Part shown: positions 8,334 to 17,330 of the stretch, piece by piece
Layout of the letters: every line of letters begins with the position of its first letter
How positions within the stretch are numbered: position 1 is the first letter of the stretch
Assembly (NCBI GenBank): GCA_027494035.1
Contig: JAOSJQ010000001.1
Span: forward strand, 124,001 to 188,000
DNA length: 64,000 nucleotides
Source: UTCFX2 sp002050125
Lineage (GTDB): Bacteria > Chloroflexota > Anaerolineae > Anaerolineales > UBA4823
Reading direction: 5' to 3'
Translations under genes and position numbers: made by a program
Notes under the pieces: generated by a model
Databases searched by the model: none
What the model saw: the letters and a program-made list of their open reading frames with translations, nothing else
Told to the model about the DNA's origin: nothing

Positions 8334-9764
8334 TTGAACGCGTTTGCAATTCATGCTCACTTCTACCAGCCTCCACGTGAAGATCCTTTAACCGGCATCA
8401 TTCCAATCGAGCCCAGTGCGGCGCCGTATTCAAATTGGAATGAAAGGATCCACTCGGAGTGCTATCGCCCAAATGCCGAACTGCGAAATTTCGAGCAGAT
8501 CAGTTTCAATATCGGGCCCACCCTGTTCAATTGGATGGAAAAATTTGATCCGTTGACCTGCCAAAAGATTGTAGAGCAAAACCAGGTCAGTCTGCGCCGT
8601 TACCAGGTCGGCAACGCGATTGCGCAGGCGTACAATCATACCATCCTGCCGCTGGGATCGTACCAAGACAAAGTTACCCAAATTTCATGGGGGATTGCCG
8701 ATTTCGTACACCGCTTCCAACATGCTCCGCTCGGCATGTGGCTGCCAGAAACCGCGGTGGATCTGGAGACGCTCGAGATCCTCGCCAAGCATGGGATAAA
8801 GTTCACCCTCCTGGCGCCCTGGCAGGCTGAGGCGCCCGACGTGGATACCACCCAACCGTATCGGGTGCAGCTTTCCAACGGCAGAGAAATCTCGGTGTTC
8901 TTTTTCCAGCGCGATCTCAGCGCCAGGGTTAGCTTTGACCCAATTTCGACTATCAATGCAGATGTATTTGTCAGGGAACTGGTGCAGGAGTATCTACATC
9001 CTGAAAAGACCCGCCGTTCTGAACCGCAACTCATCCTTATTGCCTCTGACGGCGAGTTGTACGGGCACCATCAATGCCTTCGGGAACATTTTCTGGCGCG
9101 GCTGGTGGACGGCGCCAGCGCAGGATTAAATCTTGAACCCACGTTTCCCGCTCTCTGGCTGCGCCAGCACCCCGCCGAAGAAGTGGTCAAGATCCGCGAA
9201 TACACCTCCTGGAGCTGTCACCACGGCATCACGCGCTGGATGGGACGCTGCGCCTGCACACCCGGCGATGGCGAATGGAAAATCCAGCTTCGCTACGCCT
9301 TTGAACGTCTGGCAAACGACCTCGACCGCCTGTACCTGGAGGTCACGCGACCGTTGTTCAAGGACCCGTGGCTGCTGCGCAACCGCTACATCCACGTCAT
9401 GCTGGGGCAGATGAAGATCGAGGCGCTCGTCAGCGAACTCGCCTCCAGGGCGCTGACGAGCGAGGAATTACGCCGCACCCACCTGATGCTCGAAGCGCAG
9501 CGTGAACGCCAGCGCATGTTTACCTCATGCGGCTGGTTTTTTGATGATTTCGACCGCATCGAGCCGCGCAACAACGTCGCGTATGCCGCCCAGGCGGTGC
9601 GCCTGGCAAAACTCGCCACTGGAATTAACCTCGAGGAACGCACGGCTGCCGATTTACGGCGTGTGGTCAGCCAGTACACTCAATTGAACGCGGAATATTT
9701 ATTCGAGCATCATCTGCGCCGCGCCGAAGGGGTGAACGAAGTCCGCATCGGCTACGGCGACTAA
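8334..9764 (+). CDS. GH57 family glycoside hydrolase
   Basis: GH57 alpha-amylase/4-alpha-glucanotransferase-like enzyme of the COG1449 type, 476 aa. It starts with a TTG codon, chosen because the family N-terminus ('AIHAHFYQPPRED') follows at once and no ATG is in frame upstream. The nucleophile candidate is E139 in 'GMWLPETAVD' and the acid/base candidate is D239 in 'LIASDGELYGHH'. The part after about residue 270 matches the beginning of the DUF3536 region ('SCHHGITRWMGRC', 'FTSCGWFFDD'). It stops well short of the long C-terminus seen in many COG1449 proteins. The gene diverges from the glgA operon and is convergent with a GH13-type gene, so it belongs to an alpha-glucan neighbourhood; the exact substrate is uncertain. 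Confidence 0.87.
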   Translation: MNAFAIHAHFYQPPREDPLTGIIPIEPSAAPYSNWNERIHSECYRPNAELRNFEQISFNIGPTLFNWMEKFDPLTCQKIVEQNQVSLRRYQVGNAIAQAYNHTILPLGSYQDKVTQISWGIADFVHRFQHAPLGMWLPETAVDLETLEILAKHGIKFTLLAPWQAEAPDVDTTQPYRVQLSNGREISVFFFQRDLSARVSFDPISTINADVFVRELVQEYLHPEKTRRSEPQLILIASDGELYGHHQCLREHFLARLVDGASAGLNLEPTFPALWLRQHPAEEVVKIREYTSWSCHHGITRWMGRCACTPGDGEWKIQLRYAFERLANDLDRLYLEVTRPLFKDPWLLRNRYIHVMLGQMKIEALVSELASRALTSEELRRTHLMLEAQRERQRMFTSCGWFFDDFDRIEPRNNVAYAAQAVRLAKLATGINLEERTAADLRRVVSQYTQLNAEYLFEHHLRRAEGVNEVRIGYGD

Positions 9765-9783
9765 TGACTTCCAGGCAATCGAT

Positions 9784-12700
9784 TCAGACTAATTTTTCCA
9801 ACTGATACCCCGATCGCTTCTTCGCACTGTTCAGCTCGTCCCATACTTCGCGAATACCTGTGATCGCTCTGCTCAGCCTGGCTGGAGCCAGCCTTGGATT
9901 AGTTCTGCATTGGATCAATTCAAAAATAACGGTCCACCAGGCTAACTCCTCAAAAGCCTCCCGGTTGAACCATAAGATCCCGTCGTAGGGGTGGGTATGC
10001 AAGAACCGCCTGGCAGCTTCGTCTGCCAGCCAGGAATTGAGCAAGTTACTGGCAAGCGCGGGCGCGCCATCTTTCGAATCCGACCAACCTTGATTGGAGA
10101 GGATCACCCGCGCCAGATCTGTCTGTCTTCTGGCAGTGTCCGGCTGCATCCCCATGTCAGACAACGCCCTGGCGATGACCTTCTCCAGCAGCCAGTCGTC
10201 GAGCCAGGCGCGGCTGCGGGACGCAAACCCAGCCTCCCCCCCAAGTTTACCCAGCTTGCCGGTAATGATGGCGCACAGCAGCGTTCCCCATACTTCCGGG
10301 CTGGCTCCAGAAAGGTCGAGTTCCAATTTAGCGCTTGAGAAAGGAAGCGCCCGATCCTGGGTCTTGCTGGCGCGCTTCTTCTTCGGCGCGCCGACCTCCA
10401 GCGTTTCGGCTGTCAAAACAAAAACCAGGTCGTTGTGGATTTCATTCCTCACCGGATCGAGAGCGGCATCATTTCCAATCCGCGGCTGGATGGCGGCTAA
10501 GAGCGCGGTCAACTTTTGGTCAAACTCGGCAATTGCCGCGTCCAAATTCGGCTGCTCGAACCGGTCCGATCCGGCGCGGTTGTCGATCAGCCATCTGAAC
10601 ATGCCGGCATTGACGATCTCGCGATAGGGCGTCAGCACATCCCGCAGCGAGTATTCGCGCAGGGCTTCAGCGATGTCCGGCGTGCCCTGACCGTTGAGCA
10701 TCCCGTTCAATTCCGCATAAGGGTGCGCGGCGTCTTGAAATACTTCGCGAAAATCGAGAAATACCTGATATTGATAGGCGCGCAATTCGAAATACATCCC
10801 CTGCTTTATTAGCATCTGGCTGGGGCGGATGAATTCCAGCCCGCTTACGTGCTCCCTGAAAATCACAAAGGCATTCGGGTCATCGTGCAGCCGCAAATCC
10901 TCGGATAAGGAGGTTTGAACCAGCATTTTCTGCTCATCCTGACCCGTCTTGATCGAAAAAGCCGCAGACCGGTGGATCCAACCGCTCACCTCGGCGTAGC
11001 GGTTGTGGAAAACGACCAGGGCAGTCCGCTCCCCGGCGCGGTTTGAAAACGCGTAAACGTCCTCGTTGACGTAACCGTCCTGGGTAAAAAAATCATACAA
11101 TCGAAAATTGACCACTTCAGCGAAGAGGTAACGCTGGCGCAGCAGCGGGAAGATCTCGCGAACGTGTCGCTCGACCAGCGCGTGATCCGGTTCTTCATGC
11201 CATTTGGCATAACGAAATTCCATGCCGTATTTCTCGGTGAACCCTTCAACCTGACCATGTCCGAACATGGGCAAACCGGGCATGGTCGCCATCAGGGTGC
11301 AAATTCCGAAGTATTTATCGCCTTTGCCAAACTGGTCCACCGCGGTGCGCTCGTCGGGATTGTTCATAAAGTTCACAAAGCGCTTCAAGATCTCTGGGTC
11401 GAACTCCATCGTGTTCTTGATTACCAGGCGGTACTCCTGGTTTTTCTCGTCGCGCAGCATGTTCATGAAGGCGCTGTTATAGACGCGATGCATGCCAAGC
11501 GTGCGCACAAAATAACCTTCCATCAACCAGAACGCTTCGGCAAGCAGCAGGGTATCCGGCAACTCCTGCGCCACGCGATCCACAACCATCCGCCAAAACT
11601 CCTCTGGAAAGGCTTGATCGAACTGCTGTTTGGTCATCCCGAATTCTGCCCGGCTGGGAATATCCCCTCCGGAGCCAGGCTCGGGGAACCAAAGCCGCTG
11701 ATAATGTCGTTTAGCCAGCGTCATGGCGGCGTCAAAGCGAATGATCGGAAACCCACGTGCAACGTGCAGGATGGTCTGGATCACCGCCTCGCGCACCTCG
11801 GGCAGCAGATAATTGAGCTGCGCCGTATCGTTCCAGGGCATGGATGTGCCGTCGTTGCCGTGGTAGATATAGCGCGCTTCACCGGTCCAGAAATCCACGC
11901 GTTTGAAAACCACAGCTGCATCGCTGTTATCATAATAATGGTCTTCGATGAAAATACCTACCCGGTCATCGGAGGATAGATTGGGCCCGTTGAATGAATA
12001 GGACGGAAACGGCGGGTCTTGCACCTGAATGAACCAGTCCGGGTGGTTGATCATCCAATGCGAATCGATCCCCATGTGGTTCGGCACCATATCCGAAGCC
12101 AGCCGGATGCCGTGCCTGGCAGCCATCTCCTTCAACGCCTGATAAGCCTCATCGCCACCCAAATCAGCCGCGATATCGTAACTGAGCAAGGAATAAGCCG
12201 ACGCGATCGATTCTGCGTTCCCGCGCAGTTGCTTGATCCGCTGTGAAGCCCGGCTGCGCTCCCACAAACCAATCAGCCACAGTCCGGTGATCCCCCAGCG
12301 CGCCAGGGTTTCAAACTCCGCTTCAGGGATCTGGTCCAAGCGGACAATCGCCCGGCTATATTTGCGCGAAAGCTGGTCGAGCCAGACATACGAGTTCTTA
12401 GCCAAGAGCACCAGGTTGGGCATCCAGTAAACATCCTGGCTGAAGCGCTCCGGCTCGAATTCATATTCGGGACCGCGAAACTCATAAACCCATGTCTGCG
12501 GCTGACCGCCCACGCCAAAAACCGGTTTGGTTTCTTCGCGGATCAAATCCAGGCTGCTCAACAAGCGAATGATAATAAAGGAAATCAACTTCCCCCACTT
12601 CCGGCGTATAAAATCAAGCTGATCCGCTAATGAGTGTGGATGCAGCCTGGCAGGTTTCTGAAGCATTTCGATCAGGTTCTCTGAATCCGGACCGAACTTT

Positions 12701-13323
12701 GGCTGGGTATCGAAGAAACGCACCAACTCCGGAAATATTTCGGCGTAGACCGTTGTGCGCTCAAGATCGCGGTCGTCAAACAGCTCGAGCGTGGGGGCGA
12801 AAGCCGGATTCGCGTTTGCCAGCCAGAGCATGAGAAGCTCTTCCAGCGCCAACTCGCGATTCGGCGTGGTTCTGCCGTCTTCTCGCAGCGAAGCCGCAGC
12901 CAAATAATCTTCAGCGCTCATCAGGCCGCGATAAACTGCCATGGGAGGGAACTGCTGCACAAATTCCAGCAAGAGCCGATCCATCCCCTCAGCGCTAAAC
13001 TTGCGCTCCAGCCATGCGAGGGCTTTTTCCACCACAAGAGGATCGATCTGTTTGCGATATTCGTCGACGACTGCGTGCAGAATTTCGTCGATCAGACCCA
13101 TGGCATTGATCTGACCTGCCTTCACCGCTCTTTCGGGATGCCGTGAAACACCGCGCTGTTCATTCAGTTTTTGGGCAAATAACCGGGCGGCGCGAAAATC
13201 CGCAAAGATCACATTCCCATTTGTCGCAAATAACGCCTGATCGAATTGATATCTTTCACGCGCCTGCCGCGAAACATGTAACTCCAGCATATATGCTTGC
13301 CGCTTATCGTTTATCCGATTCAT
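9784..13323 (-). CDS. Large GH13-type alpha-amylase family protein
   Basis: Protein of 1179 aa with a GH13 TIM barrel in the middle (about residues 335-720) between roughly 330 N-terminal and 450 C-terminal residues of unrecognised sequence. Conserved regions are present: region I 'DMVPNH' at 411-416, nucleophile D531 in 'IIRFDAAM', acid/base E596 in 'LLAEAF', and D657 in region IV. Region IV reads N-N-P-D-E instead of the usual N-H-D, so the common substrate-binding His is missing. There is no signal peptide, so it is probably cytoplasmic. The ATG at 13323 has a GGAG site; M12 is an alternative start. It lies beside GH57 and the glycogen operon. Glucan hydrolase or transglycosylase activity is inferred. 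Confidence 0.85.
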   Translation of the reverse strand: MNRINDKRQAYMLELHVSRQARERYQFDQALFATNGNVIFADFRAARLFAQKLNEQRGVSRHPERAVKAGQINAMGLIDEILHAVVDEYRKQIDPLVVEKALAWLERKFSAEGMDRLLLEFVQQFPPMAVYRGLMSAEDYLAAASLREDGRTTPNRELALEELLMLWLANANPAFAPTLELFDDRDLERTTVYAEIFPELVRFFDTQPKFGPDSENLIEMLQKPARLHPHSLADQLDFIRRKWGKLISFIIIRLLSSLDLIREETKPVFGVGGQPQTWVYEFRGPEYEFEPERFSQDVYWMPNLVLLAKNSYVWLDQLSRKYSRAIVRLDQIPEAEFETLARWGITGLWLIGLWERSRASQRIKQLRGNAESIASAYSLLSYDIAADLGGDEAYQALKEMAARHGIRLASDMVPNHMGIDSHWMINHPDWFIQVQDPPFPSYSFNGPNLSSDDRVGIFIEDHYYDNSDAAVVFKRVDFWTGEARYIYHGNDGTSMPWNDTAQLNYLLPEVREAVIQTILHVARGFPIIRFDAAMTLAKRHYQRLWFPEPGSGGDIPSRAEFGMTKQQFDQAFPEEFWRMVVDRVAQELPDTLLLAEAFWLMEGYFVRTLGMHRVYNSAFMNMLRDEKNQEYRLVIKNTMEFDPEILKRFVNFMNNPDERTAVDQFGKGDKYFGICTLMATMPGLPMFGHGQVEGFTEKYGMEFRYAKWHEEPDHALVERHVREIFPLLRQRYLFAEVVNFRLYDFFTQDGYVNEDVYAFSNRAGERTALVVFHNRYAEVSGWIHRSAAFSIKTGQDEQKMLVQTSLSEDLRLHDDPNAFVIFREHVSGLEFIRPSQMLIKQGMYFELRAYQYQVFLDFREVFQDAAHPYAELNGMLNGQGTPDIAEALREYSLRDVLTPYREIVNAGMFRWLIDNRAGSDRFEQPNLDAAIAEFDQKLTALLAAIQPRIGNDAALDPVRNEIHNDLVFVLTAETLEVGAPKKKRASKTQDRALPFSSAKLELDLSGASPEVWGTLLCAIITGKLGKLGGEAGFASRSRAWLDDWLLEKVIARALSDMGMQPDTARRQTDLARVILSNQGWSDSKDGAPALASNLLNSWLADEAARRFLHTHPYDGILWFNREAFEELAWWTVIFELIQCRTNPRLAPARLSRAITGIREVWDELNSAKKRSGYQLEKLV

Positions 13324-13626
13324 CGCATCTCCAAGTTACGATCCCCGAACATTGTATCCATAAGAAGTTGCTTTCCCCGCTGACTGCCCACATATTCCTC
13401 AATGATCTTCCCACCGATGAACGAAAGCCATTATATACAATCCGCACGAAGAACCCCACGCCAGCCCCTGGCTTGTTGGATCAATGACTGGCAATTTGTC
13501 AGCGAAAGCAAGAATTCAATCCGGTCTGTGCGAATTATCCCATAGAGGACGAAAGTGGTAAAGCGGACTCTAAACAAACGCAATCGAACAAGCGCCTTTT
13601 GATATAATTCGGGCGAAGGTGATGCC
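13324..13626. other. Divergent intergenic region with no gene
   Basis: About 300 bases separate the divergent GH13-type and sulfurtransferase genes. I see no convincing ORF or RNA gene here, only the -10 element near its right end. The long frames crossing it are not codon-like and have no ribosome sites. Confidence 0.5.
13603..13608 (+). promoter_or_regulatory. -10 element for the sulfurtransferase gene
   Basis: Perfect TATAAT 18 bases before the ATG at 13627, with GAAGGTGA as ribosome site between. The -35 region at 17-bp spacing is weak. Confidence 0.45.
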
Positions 13627-14490
13627 ATGTCATACAATCTACTGATCTCGACCGAAGAACTCGCTTTACACTTGACTGACCCGGACTGGCTCGTTGCGGA
13701 TTGCCGTTTTCTCTTATCCAAACCCGACGAGAAAGAGAGTGACTACCAACGGGCGCACATCCCGGGCGCGATCTACGTACACCTGGATCGCGATCTTTCA
13801 GCTCCAGTTGTCCCTGGCGTCACGGGGCGCCATCCGCTGCCGGCGCCCGCAGACGCCGCCCGTCGGTTCGGGGCGCTTGGCATTGGTCCCGGGGTTCAGG
13901 TCGTGGCTTACGACGACCTGGGCGGCTCGCTGGCGGCGGTGCGCTTGTGGCTGATGCTGCGCTGGCTGGGTCATGAAAACGCCGCGATTTTAGATGGAGG
14001 CTGGCAAAAATGGCTCGCAGAGGACCGCCCAGTAGAAGGCGGGACAATAAAGCGGAGTGCCAGAGAATTCGCCGCCCAGCCGCCTTTAGATTGCTTCGTA
14101 ACCACCGCAGAAGTTGAGTGGATTCGTCTGGATCCGAATTTCAGATTGCTCGACGGTCGCGCCCCCGAACGCTTCCGCGGCGAGGTAGAGCCGATTGACC
14201 CCGTCGCGGGTCATATTCCTGGCGCCCACAATGTTCCATATACGGATAACCTTGCCGCCGATGGCACGTTCAAATCCCCAGAAGAACTGCGCCGCCTCTA
14301 CGGAAAAATGACCGAAGGTGTGCCAGCCGAGCGAGTAGTTTTTTATTGCGGTTCGGGGGTGACGTCTATCCACAATATGTTGGCAATGAAGCTGGCTGGC
14401 TTGGGCGATGCTAAAGTTTATGCTGGCTCATGGAGCGAGTGGATTACCGACAGACAGCGCCCGATTGCCACCGGCGCAAATGACGGTTGA
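13627..14490 (+). CDS. sseA: Thiosulfate/3-mercaptopyruvate sulfurtransferase
   Basis: Two-rhodanese-domain sulfurtransferase, 287 aa. The N-terminal inactive domain has 'DCRFLLSKPDEKESDYQRAHIPGAI'. The C-terminal domain carries the catalytic Cys at residue 241 in the loop C-G-S-G-V-T-S, which matches 3-mercaptopyruvate/thiosulfurtransferases. It moves sulfane sulfur to cyanide or thiol acceptors and is probably cytoplasmic. The stop codon directly abuts the stop codon of the convergent sortase gene (TGATCA at 14488-14493), leaving no room for a terminator between them. The choice between mercaptopyruvate and thiosulfate as donor is not certain. Confidence 0.9.
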   Translation: MSYNLLISTEELALHLTDPDWLVADCRFLLSKPDEKESDYQRAHIPGAIYVHLDRDLSAPVVPGVTGRHPLPAPADAARRFGALGIGPGVQVVAYDDLGGSLAAVRLWLMLRWLGHENAAILDGGWQKWLAEDRPVEGGTIKRSAREFAAQPPLDCFVTTAEVEWIRLDPNFRLLDGRAPERFRGEVEPIDPVAGHIPGAHNVPYTDNLAADGTFKSPEELRRLYGKMTEGVPAERVVFYCGSGVTSIHNMLAMKLAGLGDAKVYAGSWSEWITDRQRPIATGANDG

Positions 14491-15387
14491 TCAATTGCCG
14501 GCGGTGTTGAGCATCGGCGTGGCAACCACGTAAATTCTGGCAGACCAGTTCAGGAGATTCGCCCCACCGCACGTGACCAGGGTCAATTGTTCGTGGTCGG
14601 TTGGCCAGAGGTATTTTTGATGTTTCTCCAGTTCGGAGGCGCTTTGCTGCTGCCAGGGAATTTTTTTAACGACCTGAACGCTGTAACGATATTCGCTTCC
14701 GTCCTGGGTGTACACGGTGATCTGGCTGCCGGGTTTCAGATTTTGTAAGTTTACAAAAACCCCAGCGTTTGCGTACCAGCCATTGTTGTAATTATGCCCC
14801 AACAAGACAATATTGCCGCCATCGCCAGGATTGACCGAAGCCTCGATCTGCCCCACCAGGTCCGATCTATTAGCCGTTGAAAAAAGGGCATCGGTGTTCC
14901 ACTCTAATTGCTGACCGGAACTGCGTTTTAATCCCACCGGCACCACCGCCCGGTCGACGCGCAAATCCGGTATCACGATCCGAACCACCGGACCAGCCGA
15001 GGGACCCGCTCTGACGCCTGGAGGCAGGCTTTCTTCCACCTGCGGATTTTCTTGCGGTTCTTCCCCTGCCGGTAAATCGGTTTCCGCCGGTTGCGCCGCG
15101 GCAATTTCTGATAATTCTGCTTTCAAGACAATCGGCATGAAAATCAACGGCACAGGCTCAGGCGGAACGATCTTAGGCGGCAAAGTCGGGAGCGGTCCTG
15201 CAAGCTCGATATTGGATTGAAGATAGCGAAACTCGTTCAATTGAGAAGTCGCCAGCGAGGTCTTTAACAACGCCAGCAGCACGCCAGCCAGCAGCAGCAA
15301 CCCGGCTGCGACCAGCAGGTCGCTGATCCAACGCCCTTTTTTTACGTCTCTTCTTTGCACGGCAGGTGATCGCACTGGATTACTCAT
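14491..15387 (-). CDS. Sortase family protein
   Basis: Membrane-anchored sortase, 298 aa. A hydrophobic helix at residues 23-42 follows a basic N-terminus, then comes a Pro/Glu-rich linker to about 130 and the sortase beta-barrel. The catalytic triad is complete: H198 ('LLGHNY'), C273 ('LVTCGG') and R284 ('WSARIYV'). The sequence looks nearer to class E/F than to housekeeping class A. Sortases cut a C-terminal sorting motif and attach the protein to the cell surface. The adjacent upstream gene encodes a small secreted protein with such a motif, so it is a likely dedicated substrate. A strong stem-loop lies between the two genes. Confidence 0.9.
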   Translation of the reverse strand: MSNPVRSPAVQRRDVKKGRWISDLLVAAGLLLLAGVLLALLKTSLATSQLNEFRYLQSNIELAGPLPTLPPKIVPPEPVPLIFMPIVLKAELSEIAAAQPAETDLPAGEEPQENPQVEESLPPGVRAGPSAGPVVRIVIPDLRVDRAVVPVGLKRSSGQQLEWNTDALFSTANRSDLVGQIEASVNPGDGGNIVLLGHNYNNGWYANAGVFVNLQNLKPGSQITVYTQDGSEYRYSVQVVKKIPWQQQSASELEKHQKYLWPTDHEQLTLVTCGGANLLNWSARIYVVATPMLNTAGN

Positions 15388-15424
15388 CCATTGACCGGGT
15401 GATTCAAGATTGATCGGATTGAGG

Positions 15425-15458
15425 GAGCCTGCGCCATCTGTCTGGATGGCGCAGGCTC
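15425..15458. other. Intergenic stem-loop without U tract
   Basis: Perfect 14-bp inverted repeat (gagcctgcgccatc / gatggcgcaggctc) with a six-base loop, between the PPNTG protein gene and the sortase gene. Neither strand has a T run directly after the stem, so it is not a classical terminator. It may stabilise or process the transcript. Confidence 0.6.
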
Positions 15459-15466
15459 AAAAAGAA

Positions 15467-15889
15467 TTAGCTGGCAGATTTCCTCTTCAGCATCATTCCT
15501 GCCCCGACCAGCGCGACCCCGGCAACAGCCACCGCCGCCAGGATCAGTGGAAGCGGCAAATCCACACCTGTGTTTGGCGGGTACCCGCGGTATTCGGTTG
15601 AAGTTACCGTGCAGGTCTGTCCTGTCCCAACCCAAACAATGCTGTGATGGACATAGTACCCGGAAAAGATCTGATAGAGATGACCGCCCCGGTAGGTTTG
15701 GCAAATGATATCGTTGATGATATGCTGCAGTTGGGCATTCGTGCTGCAAGCCCAAGGGAAAGCATATGTGCCATTTCCACCGGAGCCGATCAAAGTGCTG
15801 CAATAGAACACGCCTGCAGCGCTGGCTGCTACGGGGATCAACACCGCGATGAGCACCGCGGCAACAAACAGAATACGGATTTTCGTCAT
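15467..15889 (-). CDS. Small secreted protein with PPNTG sorting signal
   Basis: Protein of 140 aa with a complete cell-wall sorting layout. A signal peptide (residues 1-24, cleavage after A-S-A) leads to a mature domain of about 80 aa. Then come PPNTG at residues 104-108, a hydrophobic helix at 111-133 and a basic tail (KRKSAS). PPNTG is a variant of LPxTG. The mature domain has four cysteines (C30, C48, C63, C93) that could form two disulfides, and is rich in Tyr, His and Gly. No known domain is recognised. It lies directly upstream of the sortase gene on the same strand and is its most likely substrate. A GGGAG ribosome site precedes the ATG at a slightly long distance. Confidence 0.8.
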   Translation of the reverse strand: MTKIRILFVAAVLIAVLIPVAASAAGVFYCSTLIGSGGNGTYAFPWACSTNAQLQHIINDIICQTYRGGHLYQIFSGYYVHHSIVWVGTGQTCTVTSTEYRGYPPNTGVDLPLPLILAAVAVAGVALVGAGMMLKRKSAS

Positions 15890-15980
15890 TTCACATTCTC
15901 CCTAAAAATGAATATTATTGTCTGATTGAAAACTGAACATACGTCAATTAAATGCTGGGCATCTCCTTTCTTGAAATCGA

Positions 15981-17216
15981 TCACGGCACAGTCTTCCCTC
16001 CGATATCCTGCAAATGAAATTGAACCAATTGGATTAGCGCAGGATCGTTGGTTAACGTCAGGGCGCTTTCAAAGGCAGCCGTGGCTTTCTCCGGCTGGTC
16101 AAGCGCGCTGAACGCCAATCCCAGATAAAGATACATTTCCGCGTCCCGGACGCCCGCCTCATATGCCTGCTTCAATTCCAACAGCGCTTCACCGGAGCGA
16201 TCTTCCAGCACAGCCATGATCCCCAGATTGCGATGCGCCCTGGCATTGGCTGGATCCGCTTGTAAGACCTCATTCCAGACCTGCTCAGCCGCGTCATATT
16301 CCCCTTTTTTCATCATCAGGCTTGCCCACTGTTCTTGGGCATCCATTCGGTCGGGAGCAAGCTCGATCACCCGATGATAAGTTTTTATCGCCGCTTCCTG
16401 ATTGCCGGCTGCCTGATAAGCGTTCGCCAGGTTGAAGTAAGCCTCCGGGTTGCCTGGGTCAAGCTCTACCGCTTGCTCCAAATGCTGAATTGCCTGCGAA
16501 GTCTGCCAACTCCCTAAGAGTGTCACACCCAGATTATTTTGAGCCGAAGCCAACAGCGCGTCAGCCGCGATTGCCTGCTCAAATGCCTTTATCGCCGGGC
16601 TCTGTTTCCCCTGGACATACAGCGAGTACCCGTAAGCGTCGTACAGCAGGGCGGTACGCGGCTGCCATCTCAGTGAAAATTCAAGATATCTTTCCGCCAA
16701 GTCTGGTCTGTTCACATTAAGTGTGTATCCAACCACCCGCTCATTGGTGAATTGGAGCAAGTCCGAACCGACAAAAAAGACCGTGAACAGCAACAGGATC
16801 AATCCAGCAGTCAGCCAAACCCAGGGGAAATTCTTCTTTGTGGATATTTTTACCGGTTTTAAGGATGGGCTCTGGCGAACCGCTTCCAGCCAGTCTGTGC
16901 GCGTGAGCACCCACAACCCCGCCTCTGAGCGGGCGGTTACGGCAGCCTGGCTCGGCGCATCCTCGCACAGCATGGCTTCCCCAAACGCCTGTCCAGGGAG
17001 CAAGGTCTGTAAGTTCTGATTTCCAAAATCAAGGTCGATCAATCCAAAGCCGACCAGCGCCCAAAACCCGCCGCGTTTTCCCCGTCCGACGATCGTGTCT
17101 CCAGCCGAGAATACATAGCTTCTCAGCCGGCTTTGTAGAAAACGGCGCGCCTCAGCATTCAGCCCAGAAAAAGGCGGCAGGTCTTGAATGTCAGGTTTTA
17201 TTCGTTCGCCCGTCAT
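15981..17216 (-). CDS. CRP-like cNMP-domain / TM / TPR protein
   Basis: Membrane protein of 411 aa. Residues 15-115 form a cyclic-nucleotide-binding-like fold ('LPGQAFGEAMLCEDAPSQAAVTA'). The phosphate-binding Arg that follows the Pro in true cAMP binders is replaced (P-S-Q-A-A-V), so cAMP binding is doubtful. A single membrane helix spans 132-152. Residues about 165-400 are TPR repeats ('AYFNLANAYQAAGNQEAAI' and similar), which by topology would lie outside the membrane. No HTH is present, so it is not a transcription factor. It lies between the sortase pair and a lipoprotein propeller on the same strand. A sensor or assembly scaffold for envelope proteins is a possible role. Confidence 0.78.
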   Translation of the reverse strand: MTGERIKPDIQDLPPFSGLNAEARRFLQSRLRSYVFSAGDTIVGRGKRGGFWALVGFGLIDLDFGNQNLQTLLPGQAFGEAMLCEDAPSQAAVTARSEAGLWVLTRTDWLEAVRQSPSLKPVKISTKKNFPWVWLTAGLILLLFTVFFVGSDLLQFTNERVVGYTLNVNRPDLAERYLEFSLRWQPRTALLYDAYGYSLYVQGKQSPAIKAFEQAIAADALLASAQNNLGVTLLGSWQTSQAIQHLEQAVELDPGNPEAYFNLANAYQAAGNQEAAIKTYHRVIELAPDRMDAQEQWASLMMKKGEYDAAEQVWNEVLQADPANARAHRNLGIMAVLEDRSGEALLELKQAYEAGVRDAEMYLYLGLAFSALDQPEKATAAFESALTLTNDPALIQLVQFHLQDIGGKTVP

Positions 17217-17330
17217 AGCTGATGATCAAGATGCAACCCTTATGCCAAAGACGGTCTCTCAAGACAGGACATTCCAGGGAGAGAATATCCAAAATAGTTG
17301 GTTATCTTGAGTATAAACGATTTTTATCAA

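Noticed and set aside
11164..11979. 271-aa open frame antisense to the GH13-type gene
   Set aside because: It lies wholly opposite a gene with intact catalytic motifs, has no ribosome site and no recognisable domain.
15384..15803. 139-aa frame overlapping the PPNTG protein
   Set aside because: The alternative frame has the complete signal peptide, sorting motif and tail helix; this one has none.
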